Below, in pieces: positions 28,534 to 38,036 of a stretch of DNA of 64,000 nucleotides. The notes under the pieces were generated by a model. The model did not search any database and was not told the DNA's origin. It saw only the letters and a program-made list of their open reading frames with translations. Source of the stretch: Paracoccus sp. DMF-8 (GTDB lineage: Bacteria > Pseudomonadota > Alphaproteobacteria > Rhodobacterales > Rhodobacteraceae); the NCBI RefSeq assembly GCF_029309835.1, contig NZ_JARJHL010000011.1, positions 186,001-250,000 on the forward strand, given 5' to 3'. Numbering within the stretch: the stretch's first letter is position 1; every line of letters begins with the position of its first letter. A program made the position numbers and the translations under genes.

Positions 28534-29355
28534 ATGCGCGACCCCGCGACTACCCCAGAATTTTCCGATTTCGGCGTGCGCCGCTTTGGCCGCGTCAACT
28601 GGATCGGCCTGTATACGCTGTGCCGGCGCGAGACGATGCGCTTTATGTCCGTGTGGCAGCAGACGATCTTTGCGCCCCTGATGACGGCCGCGCTGTTCGT
28701 CACCGTTTTCGCCCTGGCGATGGGCGAGGGGCGCGGCGCGGTCATGGGCCTGCCCTATCTGGAATTCCTTGGCCCCGGCATCCTGATGATGACGGTGATC
28801 CAGAATGCCTTTGCGAATACCTCGTCTTCGATGATTTCGGCCAAGATGCAGGGCAATATCGTCGATACGCTGATGCCGCCGCTGTCGGCGGGGGAAATCC
28901 TGACCGGCTATCTGACCGGCGCGCTGATCCGGGCGCTGATCGTCGCGGCCGTGATCGCGGCGGGCATGGCGCTGGCGATCGGGCAGGGCGTTGCCCATCC
29001 GGTCTGGGCGCTGGTCTTTGTCGTGCTGGGCGCGCTGCTGATGGGCGGGCTGGGGTTGCTGGGCGGGATCATCGCGCAGAAATTCGACCAGATGGCGGTC
29101 ATCACGAATTTCATCGTGACGCCGCTGTCCTTTCTGTCGGGCACCTTCTATTCCGTGCAGGCCCTGCCCGAGCCTTTCCGCACGCTGGCCCATTGGAACC
29201 CGATCTTTTTCCTGATCGACGGGGCGCGCTATGGTTTCGTTGGCGTCAGTGACGCGCCGGTCTGGCGCGGCTTTTGCGTGGTGCTGGTCTCGGTTCTGGT
29301 CGTCGGCTTCATCGCCTGGCGCTGGCTCAGGACAGGCTATCGGATGAAGCCATGA
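28534..29355 (+). CDS. ABC-2 type transporter permease
   Basis: 273 residues with six membrane helices and the ABC-2 signature blocks (FLGPGILMMTVIQNAFANTS, then SAGEILTGYLTGALIRA, then FLSGTFYSVQALP). This subgroup (YadH-like) works with a separate ATPase, which is not adjacent on this side. Polysaccharide or drug export is possible; there is no direct evidence. The 3' end overlaps the convergent GST by 29 bp. Confidence 0.85.
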   Translation: MRDPATTPEFSDFGVRRFGRVNWIGLYTLCRRETMRFMSVWQQTIFAPLMTAALFVTVFALAMGEGRGAVMGLPYLEFLGPGILMMTVIQNAFANTSSSMISAKMQGNIVDTLMPPLSAGEILTGYLTGALIRALIVAAVIAAGMALAIGQGVAHPVWALVFVVLGALLMGGLGLLGGIIAQKFDQMAVITNFIVTPLSFLSGTFYSVQALPEPFRTLAHWNPIFFLIDGARYGFVGVSDAPVWRGFCVVLVSVLVVGFIAWRWLRTGYRMKP

Positions 29356-29977
29356 CCAAAAGCCCGTCCCGCGTCGCCAGGACCGAGGGGTTTTCGCGCA
29401 TCACCGCCCACCACCGCGACAGGACCTGATATTCGGCCAGCACTTCTGCCCCTTCGCGGGCAGAGGCAAAGGCGTCGATCATCCCCGCCAGATGCAGGTC
29501 GCCAAGCGTCGGGTTCTGTGCCGAATTCGGGGCGACCAGCCTGTCCAGCGCGGCCAGCACCTTGCGGCTGGCATCCAGCCCGGCGTGGATGCGCCAATGT
29601 TCGACCTCATACCCCTTGGCCGGGGAAAAGACCGCGTTGGTATAGACCTGACGGACCAGCGGGTCATAGCCGTAGTTGTCCGCGACCTCGATCACCTGCG
29701 CCATGCGGGCGCGGCGGATCGGGCCTTTGGGTTGCAGTTTCGGGCCGTCGAAGGCCTCGTCCAGATAGCGGCAGATCGCGCCGGTTTCATAGATCGCGAA
29801 ATCGCCATGTTCCAGCGCGGGCACCTTGCCGAAGGGATGCAGCGCCAGATGGTCGTCGGGCAGCGGGCCAAAGGGGTCGATTTCCGCCCATTCAGCCGTC
29901 AGGCCCTTGGCATGCAGGACCATGCGGGCAATGCGGGAATAGACGCTGTAGCGGTAGCCGTGCAGGATGATGCTCAT
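29327..29977 (-). CDS. Glutathione S-transferase family protein
   Basis: 216 residues. The N-terminal thioredoxin fold (ILHGYRYSVYSRIARMVLHA, then FGKVPALEHGDFAIYETGAI with the cis-Pro and the Glu/Thr glutathione site) and the C-terminal helical domain match a bacterial GST. It detoxifies or modifies electrophiles by conjugation; the substrate is unknown. Divergent from a YdcZ-like gene. Confidence 0.88.
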   Translation of the reverse strand: MSIILHGYRYSVYSRIARMVLHAKGLTAEWAEIDPFGPLPDDHLALHPFGKVPALEHGDFAIYETGAICRYLDEAFDGPKLQPKGPIRRARMAQVIEVADNYGYDPLVRQVYTNAVFSPAKGYEVEHWRIHAGLDASRKVLAALDRLVAPNSAQNPTLGDLHLAGMIDAFASAREGAEVLAEYQVLSRWWAVMRENPSVLATRDGLLVMASSDSLS

Positions 29978-30133
29978 GCGCGCGTCATAGCAAATGTGGC
30001 GGGCCGGGAAAATACGATCTGTTGTGTCGGGAATATATAGCGGATCTTGAAAAATGCCGGGTTGCGTCCCGCGGTTTGGCGGCGCAGGAAAAGGGCGGCC
30101 TGTCGTCAGCCCGCCCGTCGAGGAAGGAAAACC

Positions 30134-30577
30134 ATGCAAATCCCCTTTGTTGCCGTCATCTTCGTCATTCTGGCAGGTGCCTGCATTTCCATTCAGGCAC
30201 CGATCAACGCGGCCCTTGGGCGCGCGGTGCAAAGCCCGCTGGTCGCGGCGGCGATTTCCTTTGCCGTGGGTTTCGTGCTGCTGACGCTGGCGGCCTTTGC
30301 CTCGGGCGACGGGCGCGGGTTTGCCACCGCCTTTCGTCAGGACTGGAAGCTGTGGCTGGGCGGCATTCTGGGCGCCTTTTACGTCTGGACCATCGTCTGG
30401 ACCCTGCCGCGCATGGGCGTCGTCACCGCGATCTGCGCCATGGCGCTTGGCCAGATGGTCGCGGCGATCATTCTGGACCGTGTCGGGGCCTTTGGCCTGC
30501 CGGTGCGCGAGGTCTCGATCCCGCGCATCGTGGCGGCGCTGATGGTGGCGGGCGGGTTGGTGCTGTCGCGGTTCTAA
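30134..30577 (+). CDS. DMT-superfamily membrane protein, YdcZ type
   Basis: 147 residues, about five helices, a single half-size EamA-like unit (DMT_YdcZ). Motifs FVILAGACISIQAPINAALGR and VWTIVWTLPRMGVVTAICAM are typical. These small transporters usually work as oligomers; the substrate is not known. A strong ribosome site (GAGGAAGG) precedes the ATG. Confidence 0.85.
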   Translation: MQIPFVAVIFVILAGACISIQAPINAALGRAVQSPLVAAAISFAVGFVLLTLAAFASGDGRGFATAFRQDWKLWLGGILGAFYVWTIVWTLPRMGVVTAICAMALGQMVAAIILDRVGAFGLPVREVSIPRIVAALMVAGGLVLSRF

Positions 30578-30654
30578 GCCCGCTTGCGAATCTGCGATTT
30601 CCGCGATATGCGGGCGCCATGATCATCCGGACCGCCCTTTCCATCCGTCCCCGA

Positions 30655-30669
30655 CGTTGACATTCAACG
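30655..30669 (+). promoter_or_regulatory. Inverted repeat before argD
   Basis: CGTTGA-CAT-TCAACG, a 6-bp-arm inverted repeat 74 nt before the argD start; it contains TTGACA (30658-30663), a possible -35 box. It could be an operator for the argD unit. No ArgR-box match is claimed. Confidence 0.35.
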
Positions 30670-30742
30670 CCCGATCACGCCTGCCTTTTCCAAACATCGC
30701 CAACGCCGCCCTGCGCGGCTGATCCCTGCAAAGGATATCGCC

Positions 30743-31915
30743 ATGATTCCGCATGTTTTGCCGACCTATAACCGCGCCGATCTTGCCTTTGAACGGGGCG
30801 AGGGTTCCTGGGCCATCGCGACCGACGGGACGCGATATCTGGATCTGGGCGCCGGGATCGCGGTCAATGTGCTGGGCCATGCCAACCCCGATCTGGTCGC
30901 GGCGCTGACTGAACAGGCGGGCAGGATCTGGCATGTATCCAACCTGTATCACATCCCGCAGCAGGAAAAGCTGGCCGATCAACTGGTCGAAAGCACCTTT
31001 GCCGATACGGTTTTCTTTACCAATTCCGGCACCGAGGCCGCCGAACTGGCGATCAAGATGGTGCGCAAATACTGGACCGATCAGGGCCAGCCCGACCGGA
31101 TCGAGATCCTGACCTTTGAAGGTGCGTTCCATGGTCGTTCGACCGGGGCGATTGCCGCTGCCGGGTCGGAAAAGATGGTCGCGGGTTACGGCCCCCTGAT
31201 GCCCGGTTTTCGCAGCCTGCCTTGGGGCGATATCGACGCTTTGAAAGCCGCGATCAGTGACCAGACCGCCGCTGTCATGCTGGAACCCTTGCAGGGCGAA
31301 GGCGGCATCCGCCCGCTGCCCGATGCCGATCTGGCCGCCATCCGGGCGCTTTGCGACCAGACCGGCGCGCTGCTGGTCTTGGACGAGGTGCAATGCGGCA
31401 TGGGCCGGACCGGCAAGCTGTTTGCCCATGAATGGGCGGGCATCACGCCCGACATCATGATGGTCGCCAAGGGTATCGGCGGCGGGTTCCCCCTGGGCGC
31501 CGTTCTGGCCACCGAAAAGGCGGCGAAAGCGATGGTCGCGGGCAGCCATGGTTCGACCTATGGCGGCAACCCGCTGGCCTGCGCGGTCGGTGCCCGCGTC
31601 ATGGATATCGTCGCCACCCCCGAATTTCTGGCCGAGGTGAACCGCAAGGCCGCCCTGTTCCGCCAGAAGCTGGAATCGCTGGTCGCCGCCCATCCCGCCG
31701 TGTTCGACAGCGTGCGCGGTCAGGGCCTGATGCTGGGCCTGAAGCTGAAAATCGCGCCCGCCGATCTGGTCAAGGCCGGTTACGCCGAACATCTGCTGAC
31801 CGTTCCCGCCGCCGACAACACCCTGCGCCTGCTGCCGCCCCTGAACATCGCGGACGAAGATATCGCCGAGGCCGTGGCCCGGCTGGACCGGGCTGCGGGG
31901 CGGCTGGATGGCTGA
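30743..31915 (+). CDS. argD: Acetylornithine aminotransferase
   Basis: PLP enzyme that converts N-acetylglutamate semialdehyde to N-acetylornithine (arginine synthesis). 390 residues. PLP-binding elements are seen: FFTNSGTEAAELAIKMVRKY, LVLDEVQCGMGRTG and MMVAKGIGGGFPLGA with the active-site Lys. The downstream GNAT gene overlaps by 8 nt and argF follows, giving an arginine operon argD-GNAT-argF. Confidence 0.95.
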   Translation: MIPHVLPTYNRADLAFERGEGSWAIATDGTRYLDLGAGIAVNVLGHANPDLVAALTEQAGRIWHVSNLYHIPQQEKLADQLVESTFADTVFFTNSGTEAAELAIKMVRKYWTDQGQPDRIEILTFEGAFHGRSTGAIAAAGSEKMVAGYGPLMPGFRSLPWGDIDALKAAISDQTAAVMLEPLQGEGGIRPLPDADLAAIRALCDQTGALLVLDEVQCGMGRTGKLFAHEWAGITPDIMMVAKGIGGGFPLGAVLATEKAAKAMVAGSHGSTYGGNPLACAVGARVMDIVATPEFLAEVNRKAALFRQKLESLVAAHPAVFDSVRGQGLMLGLKLKIAPADLVKAGYAEHLLTVPAADNTLRLLPPLNIADEDIAEAVARLDRAAGRLDG

Positions 31916-32423
31916 GGACCAGCAACCCGATGCCAGCGAAGGGGCGGGGGTCACCTATGACTTCCGCCCGGTCGCGCATGGCGACATGATCCTGCTGGCG
32001 CGCTGGCTGCGCGAACCCGTGGTTGCGGCATGGTGGCGCGACCCGGTGCGTCAGCTTGCCGAAATCCAGCAGGATCTGGCCAATCCGCAGATGGAACAGG
32101 TCATTGTCACCGCCGACGGCGACCCCATCGCCTATGCCCAGGTCTACGAAGTCCACGCCTTTGACGCCCCGCATCTGGCCGCGCAGCCGCAGGGCGCGCT
32201 GGCCATCGACTGCTTTGCAGGACCCGAGGGGCTGGGGCATGGCAAGGCATGGCTGCGCGAACTGGGCGACCGCCTGCTGTCAGGCGCATTCGTCATCGTC
32301 GTCGATCCCGAACCCGGCAATATGCGCGCGGTCGCGGCCTATCAGGGCGCGGGCTTTACGGATCGCGGCATGGGCAATGACGCTCAGGGCAACCCGGCCC
32401 GGATCATGACGCGCCACCGATGA
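31908..32423 (+). CDS. GNAT family N-acetyltransferase
   Basis: 171 residues. Acetyl-CoA dependent acetyltransferase, close in shape to AAC(6')- or siderophore-type enzymes (FRPVAHGDMILLARWLREP, AIDCFAGPEGLGHGKAWLRE, VVDPEPGNMRAVAAYQGAGF). The acceptor is unknown. It is coupled to argD (8-nt overlap) and followed by argF, so it may act on an arginine-pathway compound, but this arrangement could also be neutral. Confidence 0.82.
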   Translation: MAEDQQPDASEGAGVTYDFRPVAHGDMILLARWLREPVVAAWWRDPVRQLAEIQQDLANPQMEQVIVTADGDPIAYAQVYEVHAFDAPHLAAQPQGALAIDCFAGPEGLGHGKAWLRELGDRLLSGAFVIVVDPEPGNMRAVAAYQGAGFTDRGMGNDAQGNPARIMTRHR

Positions 32424-32531
32424 GGCGTGCAAAATCCGCACCAGAATCCCCGGTTTGCCTGTCGTTCCCCACTTGACCCGCCACCCGCCTTCTTGCTTGG
32501 CTCGCGGGATGCATCTGAAAGCCAATGTCAC

Positions 32532-33458
32532 ATGAACAGTTTCCTTGATATCCACACCACCGAAAAATCCGAACTGCGCGGCATGATCGAAAGCGCCCGC
32601 CGCATGAAAGAGGCGCGCAATGGCCGGCCCAAGGGCGCCCCGGACGACGAGCTGCCGCTGAAAAACCGCATGGTCGCGCTGATTTTCGAAAAGCCCTCGA
32701 CCCGGACCCGCGTCAGCTTCGACCTTGGCGTGCGCCAGATGGGCGGGCAGACGATGGTGCTGTCGGGGACGGAACTGCAACTGGGGCATGGCGAAACCAT
32801 CGCCGACACCGCCCGCGTGCTGTCGCGCTATGTCGACCTGATCATGATCCGCACCTTCGAGGAAGCGACCCTGCAGGAAATGGCCGAATATGCCGATGTG
32901 CCGGTCATCAACGGGCTGACGAACCGCACCCACCCCTGCCAGATCATGGCCGATGTCCTGACCTATGAGGAACACCGTGGCCCCATCGCGGGCAAGAAAG
33001 TCGTCTGGTCGGGCGATGGCAACAATGTCTGTGCCAGCCTGATTCAGGCTGCGGGGCAATTCGGTTTCGACTTTACCTTTACCGGCCCGGCGGCGCTGGA
33101 CCCGGAACGGGTCTGGATGGATTTCGCCCGCGAACAGGGGGTGGCCGCTGAAATCCAGCGCGATCCGGCCAAGGCCGTGGCGGGGGCGGATCTGGTGGTC
33201 ACCGATACCTGGGTGTCGATGCATGATCCGCAATCCGCCAAGGAACGCCGCCACAACCAGTTGCGCGGCTATCAGGTCAATAAAAAGCTGATGGCCCATG
33301 CCAAGCCGGATGCGCTGTTCATGCATTGCCTGCCCGCCCATCGCGAGGACGAGGTCACCAGCGCCGTCATGGACGGCCCGCACTCCGTGGTCTTTGATGA
33401 GGCTGAAAACCGCCTGCACGCGCAAAAGGCGGTAATGCGCTGGTGCCTGAACGTCTGA
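32532..33458 (+). CDS. argF: Ornithine carbamoyltransferase
   Basis: Makes citrulline from ornithine and carbamoyl phosphate. 308 residues. Carbamoyl-phosphate motif [12 protein letters not shown], ornithine motif [11 protein letters not shown] and NRTHPCQ are visible. The ATG at 32532 is selected; the longer frame begins with non-homologous sequence. Confidence 0.96.
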   Translation: MNSFLDIHTTEKSELRGMIESARRMKEARNGRPKGAPDDELPLKNRMVALIFEKPSTRTRVSFDLGVRQMGGQTMVLSGTELQLGHGETIADTARVLSRYVDLIMIRTFEEATLQEMAEYADVPVINGLTNRTHPCQIMADVLTYEEHRGPIAGKKVVWSGDGNNVCASLIQAAGQFGFDFTFTGPAALDPERVWMDFAREQGVAAEIQRDPAKAVAGADLVVTDTWVSMHDPQSAKERRHNQLRGYQVNKKLMAHAKPDALFMHCLPAHREDEVTSAVMDGPHSVVFDEAENRLHAQKAVMRWCLNV

Positions 33459-33562
33459 AAACCCGGTGATGATCTTCCCTGCCGGGCTGCGGCGGGGAAC
33501 GTCGCTGGCCCCCGCGCGATGCGGGCCGTTCTATCCCGTCCCATCCCGGCTGATGGCCCCGA

Positions 33563-34291
33563 TCAATGGCCCCGATCAATGGCATGGGCGATCATCGCGG
33601 GCACCTGGGCGGCGAGGCCGATAGGGGGCAGGACGACGCCTTCGAATTCCGCCTCGGCCAGGGCGCGGGGCAGGTCCTGGGTGACATGGTCCGCGCGCGT
33701 CGCAAAAAACGGCAGGCAGATCGCGCGCTGCCCGAATCCACGCGCGGATTCAAAGATATGCGGGGCTTCCTCGACAAAGCCGCAGGCGGTGCGGGCGACA
33801 TGGGGGATCAGCTTTTCGGCCAGCGCATAGACCGCTTCGGCGGGTGCCCGCGACCGCCCCGAACCGTGACCCGCGATCATCACGCCCGTCTCTGCCAGCC
33901 GCCAGCCCTGCGCGGCGGCGGCCTCGGTCAGCAAGGCCAGCGCAAGCTGCGCCAGACCCGGATCGGCGCCGAAAGGGGGCAGGATGCGGGGCGCGCCAGC
34001 CTCGATTCCGGCCCCCACCTCGGCCAGCCTGCGCGGCAGTTCGACCCGCGTGAACCAGCCCCCGGCCATGAACATCGGATAGACCAGCAGGCCGCGCCCG
34101 GCGCCGGCCTTGCCGACGGAGGCCGCGACCGCGCGCTCCAGCGCGCCGGGCATGGCCAGCGTCGCGCCCCGGACATCGCGCGCGCCCAGCATGGCCGAAA
34201 CCTTCGCCGCCAGCCCCTCGACCGCCTGTTGCTGGCCTTCCGGGTCGCCCGGCTGGCCGTGGGCGACGATGAGGATGGCGGGCTCAGTCAC
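33563..34291 (-). CDS. CbiX/sirohydrochlorin chelatase-like protein
   Basis: 242 residues. Two CbiX-like halves are suggested: IVAHGQPGDPE at the N-terminus and VMIAGHGSGRSR in the second half, each with the His of the metal site. The family inserts Co, Ni or Fe into sirohydrochlorin. GTG start (34291) overlaps the DUF4202 gene. No other cobalamin or heme d1 gene is in the window, so the exact metal is open. nnrU lies nearby, which fits a siroheme/heme d1 setting but is not proof. Confidence 0.78.
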   Translation of the reverse strand: MTEPAILIVAHGQPGDPEGQQQAVEGLAAKVSAMLGARDVRGATLAMPGALERAVAASVGKAGAGRGLLVYPMFMAGGWFTRVELPRRLAEVGAGIEAGAPRILPPFGADPGLAQLALALLTEAAAAQGWRLAETGVMIAGHGSGRSRAPAEAVYALAEKLIPHVARTACGFVEEAPHIFESARGFGQRAICLPFFATRADHVTQDLPRALAEAEFEGVVLPPIGLAAQVPAMIAHAIDRGH

Positions 34292-34844
34292 GAAAGGATG
34301 TCGCGAAAGGTTCGGGAATATCGAATTCCTGCAAGGCCCGCGCCCGCGCCATGGCCGACATCTTGCGCGCCGTCTTGTCGACGATGCGGACCATTTCATC
34401 GGGTTCGCGCGTCCCCGCAAAGGGACCCATATACCAGCGGATAAAGGTGAAACAGGCGACATCCTCCAGCGCCTGCACATCGGGGTCGCGCTTGATCCCC
34501 TGTTTCATCAGCATCTTTTCGGCATGGTGCACCGCACCGTCATCATAACCGGCATCGCGCATGATGCCCGCGACGCGGGCGGCGTGGCGGCGGCCCTGTT
34601 CGGTGCGCCAGGCCAGATAGCCCGCGCGGTCCATCGGGAAATCGGCGCGGGGCAGGGTCCAGCGTTCGATATGCTGGCCCCGGCAGGCGATGCGCAGGGG
34701 GGCGTCCGCATCGGGATACAGCAGCTCCTGTTCGGCGGTCATGCGCTGGCCATAGAGCAGTTCGGCAGGCTGGCCGTCGGTCAGGTGCGGGTCTTGGGCA
34801 TTGGCCTTGTCGATGGCGTCGAAGGCGGTCTGAAGGCGGGACAT
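34284..34844 (-). CDS. DUF4202 protein
   Basis: 186 residues, soluble. Conserved blocks HIERWTLPR, MDRAGYLAWRTEQGRRHAA and VACFTFIRWYMGPFAG carry several His/Trp/Arg residues that look like an active or ligand site. Its function is unknown. In many proteobacteria DUF4202 genes lie near siroheme/sulfate-reduction genes. Here it precedes CbiX with an 8-nt overlap, so the two are coupled. Confidence 0.8.
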   Translation of the reverse strand: MSRLQTAFDAIDKANAQDPHLTDGQPAELLYGQRMTAEQELLYPDADAPLRIACRGQHIERWTLPRADFPMDRAGYLAWRTEQGRRHAARVAGIMRDAGYDDGAVHHAEKMLMKQGIKRDPDVQALEDVACFTFIRWYMGPFAGTREPDEMVRIVDKTARKMSAMARARALQEFDIPEPFATSFRD

Positions 34845-34938
34845 CTGGGGCTCCGGATTTGGCTGGGGTCATTTTGCCGCAGCAGGCCGGGGCGTCAATC
34901 GCATTGCCGAGGATGCGGCGCGGCAATAGCCTGTCGCC

Positions 34939-35448
34939 ATGATGTCTTGGGTCGAATTCATCGCGGCGCTGGCCGCATTTCTGGCGGCGCATATGGTGCC
35001 CGTCCGCCTGAAGGGACCGCTGACCGCGTTGCTTGGGCGGCGCGGCTATATCATCGCCTTCAGCCTGCTGTCGCTGGCCTTGCTGTATTGGCTGATCATG
35101 GCCGCAGGCCGCGCGCCACATGTCGCGTTCTGGCCACAGCAGGAATGGATGCGCTGGCTGGTCAATATCGTGATGCCGCTGGCTTTTCTGCTGGGCGCGA
35201 CCTGCGGCATGGCAGGGATCCTGACCGGCTTTGCGCTGTGGTCGGGCGCGCATCTGATCGCGAACGGAGACCTTGCCCATGTCATCCTGTTCGGGCTGAT
35301 GCTGGCCTATGCGCTGGCCGGTCTGGCCCGCGCAAGGCCCGCATTCCGGCCAAGGCCGACGCCCCTGCGCATCGTGACCGGACTGGGGCTGTGGGCGGTT
35401 GTCTGGCATCTCCACACCGCCGTCATCGGCGTGTCGCCCATGCCCTAG
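34939..35448 (+). CDS. nnrU: NnrU family membrane protein
   Basis: 169 residues, about four to five helices, with the NnrU signature TGFALWSGAHLIANGDLAHVI. NnrU is linked to nitric oxide/denitrification in Rhodobacterales, where it is needed for normal nitrite/NO metabolism; the biochemical role is unknown. No NO regulator box was seen upstream. The stop codons of this gene and the convergent FAD gene overlap at a shared CTAG (35445-35448). Confidence 0.88.
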   Translation: MMSWVEFIAALAAFLAAHMVPVRLKGPLTALLGRRGYIIAFSLLSLALLYWLIMAAGRAPHVAFWPQQEWMRWLVNIVMPLAFLLGATCGMAGILTGFALWSGAHLIANGDLAHVILFGLMLAYALAGLARARPAFRPRPTPLRIVTGLGLWAVVWHLHTAVIGVSPMP

Positions 35449-36448
35449 GGGCGAAAATCCGGGGGCACGCGGTCGCGCCCCTCCAGCACCAGATCGGCGA
35501 TCATGCCGGCCACGGCGGGGGCCATGCCAAAGCCGATCTTGAACCCGCCATTCGCGACGAACCGCCCGGGCCGCCCCGGCCAGCCCCGACCAGCGGCGCG
35601 CGGGATCTGGCGCGCGGACGCAGCCCTGCCCAACGGTCGATCACCTCGGCCCCTTCCAGCGCGGGGCACAGGCGGCGGGCCAGGTCGATCAACTCGTCCA
35701 GTTGACCATCTGTCCCCAGCCCGTCGCTTTCGCGTTCCGAGGTCGACCCGATCCCCACCGTCCCGTCGCCATGGGGCACGATATGCAGTGCCTCGGCAAA
35801 GACCTGCGGCGCGTCGCACGCGTCGAAACGCAGCAGCGCCGACTGGCCCTTGACGCCATTGCCGCCGAATTCGGCCAGCCCCTGCGCGCCGGTCGCCCAG
35901 ATCATCGTGTCATCGGGGGCGGGCGTACCCTCGATCACCTCGGCGCCGGCGGCCCGCAGGGCGGCGGCCAGCGCGGCCAGTGCGCGGCGCGGATTCAGCC
36001 GCGCGGTCAGGTTGTCGAACAGCCACAGCCCGTCCGGGCTTTCGGGGATCAGGGCCGCATCGGGGCTGTCCAGAATTTCCAGCCGCGCCCATTCGGGCCA
36101 GTTCCGGCGCGCGGCGGCGATGCGGTCCCGGATGCGCGGCAGGGTCGCGGCGGCCAGCGGTTGCAGGCGGCCGGTGCGCCCGTAACCGGGATCTGTCTCC
36201 CCCGCTGCGGCGATGCCGGCCCACCAGTCGGCGGCGCCGGCCAGCGCCTCCAGCTGCACCTGTTTCTTGTCATTCCAGTTTTCAGGCGCATGGGGGGCCA
36301 GCGCGCCGACGGTGCCGCCCGACGATCCCGCGCCGATCTGCCGCGCTTCGAACAGGCGGACGGGGGCGCCGCGCCGGGTCAGTTCCCATGCGCAGGACAG
36401 GCCGAAAATGCCGCCGCCCGCGATCGTCACGGGTTTTTCGCTTGCCAT
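35445..36448 (-). pseudogene. FAD-dependent D-amino-acid-oxidase-like protein, one frameshift
   Basis: Oxidoreductase of the DAO family (glycine oxidase/DadA/MnmC1 relatives). About 330 codons. The FAD-binding Rossmann motif is VTIAGGGIFGLSCAWELTRR (about residues 5-24). The main frame ends wrongly after LRPRARSRAPLVGA; one base is missing near 35577-35590, after which the C-terminus reads GRFVANGGFKIGFGM. Divergent from mnmD. MnmC enzymes normally carry this type of domain fused to MnmD, so this may supply that step. Confidence 0.75.
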
Positions 36449-36495
36449 TCCGCCGCCCTTTCCGCATCTGCCCCGAAACGCCGGAGTTAGCGCGA

Positions 36496-37176
36496 ATGAC
36501 CGCCACGGACCAGAGCCAGCCCGATGCAACCGATCCCGCGCTGGAATGGCGCGAGGGCGGGATTCCCGTCTCGACCCGCTTTGACGACCCCTATTTCAGT
36601 CTGGCGGGGGGGCTGGATGAGACGCGCCATGTCTTTCTGGCCGGAAACGATCTGCCCGCGCGGCTGCGGCCGGGGTTGCATATCGCCGAACTGGGCTTTG
36701 GCACCGGGCTGAACCTGCTGGCGCTGGCGCAGATGGCGGGGGATATGGCCCTGCGCTACACCTCGTTCGAGGGGTTTCCGATGAGCGTGGCGGAGCTGGC
36801 CCGTGCCCATGGCGCTTTTCCCGAACTGGCCGATCTGGCCGCAGAGCTGCGCGCGGGCTGGTCCGCCCCACGGTTTCGCCTGCGCCGGATCGAGGTCGAG
36901 ATCATCACCGGCGATGTCCGCGCCAGTTTGCCCGACTGGCCGGGCCGCGCGGATGTCTGGTTCCTGGACGGTTTTTCCCCCGCCAAGAACCCGGATATGT
37001 GGGGCGAGGATGTGATGGCCGGGGTCGGGCGCCACACCGCGCCGGGCGGCACGTTCGCGACCTATACCGCTGCGGGCCATGTCCGCCGCGCCCTGCAGGC
37101 GGCGGGGTTCGCGGTCGAAAGGGCGCCGGGTTTCGCGGGCAAACGGCATATGAGCCGGGGGCGGATGCCGGGTTAG
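36496..37176 (+). CDS. mnmD: tRNA 5-aminomethyl-2-thiouridine methyltransferase MnmD-like
   Basis: SAM-dependent methyltransferase that makes mnm5s2U34 in tRNA. 226 residues. The N-terminal VSTRFDDPYFSLAGGLDETR and SAM-binding HIAELGFGTGLNLLAL are characteristic; ADVWFLDGFSPAKNPDMW is the MnmD signature. The gene lacks the C-terminal FAD domain of full MnmC, which is here a separate divergent gene. The ATG at 36496 is chosen. Confidence 0.88.
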   Translation: MTATDQSQPDATDPALEWREGGIPVSTRFDDPYFSLAGGLDETRHVFLAGNDLPARLRPGLHIAELGFGTGLNLLALAQMAGDMALRYTSFEGFPMSVAELARAHGAFPELADLAAELRAGWSAPRFRLRRIEVEIITGDVRASLPDWPGRADVWFLDGFSPAKNPDMWGEDVMAGVGRHTAPGGTFATYTAAGHVRRALQAAGFAVERAPGFAGKRHMSRGRMPG

Positions 37177-37195
37177 GCGCGCGCGCCCCGCAGGA

Positions 37196-37942
37196 TCAGC
37201 CCCGGGGGCCGCCGCGACGATCCCGGCGCACCTCAGGGATATGGCTGGGCCGGAACTTCGTGGCCGGATGGGGCGGCTGGCCGCGTGTCCGGTTCCAGAA
37301 GGCGGTGCCGCCGCGCCGCAGGAACAGCGGCAGCGTCAGCAGGATGCCCGCGACAAAGCCGCCGTTATGCGCCCAATAGGCCACCCCGGAATCGGCGCCG
37401 CTGGTCAGCCCCATGATCAGTTGCAGCCCGAACCAGACCAGCAGGATCACCCATGCCGGAACGACAATGCGGCGGATCAGGATGATGATGATCGCGATCA
37501 CGTCGATGCGGGCGCGCGGAAACAGCAGCAGATAGCCCCCCATCACCCCGGCAATCGCCCCCGAGGCCCCGACCATCGGCACCGTCGAATAAGGATCGGT
37601 CACAACCTGCGCCAGCGCCGCCAGCATGCCGCAGGCAAGGTAAAAGACCAGAAAGCCGGCATGGCCCATCTGGTCCTCCATATTGTCGCCAAAGACCCAT
37701 AAAAACAGCATGTTGCCTAGAATATGCAGCAACCCGCCATGCAGGAACATATGGGTGACCAGCGCGGGCAGGCGCATGCCTTCGGTGATGGCCAGCGGAT
37801 ACAGCGCGTTTTCGACCCAAAGCCGCAGCATATTGCCGCCCCAGCTTTCGGTCAGGACATAGATCAGCAGGTTCAGCGCGATCAGCCCGATGGTGACATA
37901 GGGCGTCCGGGACGATGGATTGTGATCGCGGATCGGAAACAT
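37196..37942 (-). CDS. Rhomboid family intramembrane serine protease
   Basis: 248 residues, six helices. The catalytic Ser is in VGASGAIAGVMGGYLL (about residue 137) and the catalytic His in AYWAHNGGFVAG (about residue 203), the rhomboid dyad. THMFLHGGLLHILGNMLFLW gives the conserved loop. It cleaves membrane proteins inside the bilayer; the substrate is unknown. Confidence 0.92.
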   Translation of the reverse strand: MFPIRDHNPSSRTPYVTIGLIALNLLIYVLTESWGGNMLRLWVENALYPLAITEGMRLPALVTHMFLHGGLLHILGNMLFLWVFGDNMEDQMGHAGFLVFYLACGMLAALAQVVTDPYSTVPMVGASGAIAGVMGGYLLLFPRARIDVIAIIIILIRRIVVPAWVILLVWFGLQLIMGLTSGADSGVAYWAHNGGFVAGILLTLPLFLRRGGTAFWNRTRGQPPHPATKFRPSHIPEVRRDRRGGPRG

Positions 37943-38010
37943 GCGCGGCTTTCGGGTAAAGTCACAGGCTGCCCCGCCATGGGCCGCCGCGCAAGTGGCA
38001 GCGGCCGCCA

Positions 38011-38026
38011 CCCCGGAATTCCGGGG
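38011..38026 (-). terminator. Perfect 16-bp palindrome after accA
   Basis: CCCCGGAATTCCGGGG lies 10 nt past the accA stop (minus strand) and before rhomboid. It forms a 6-bp stem with an AATT loop; no T-run, so termination is uncertain. Confidence 0.35.
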
Positions 38027-38036
38027 ATGACGGGCC

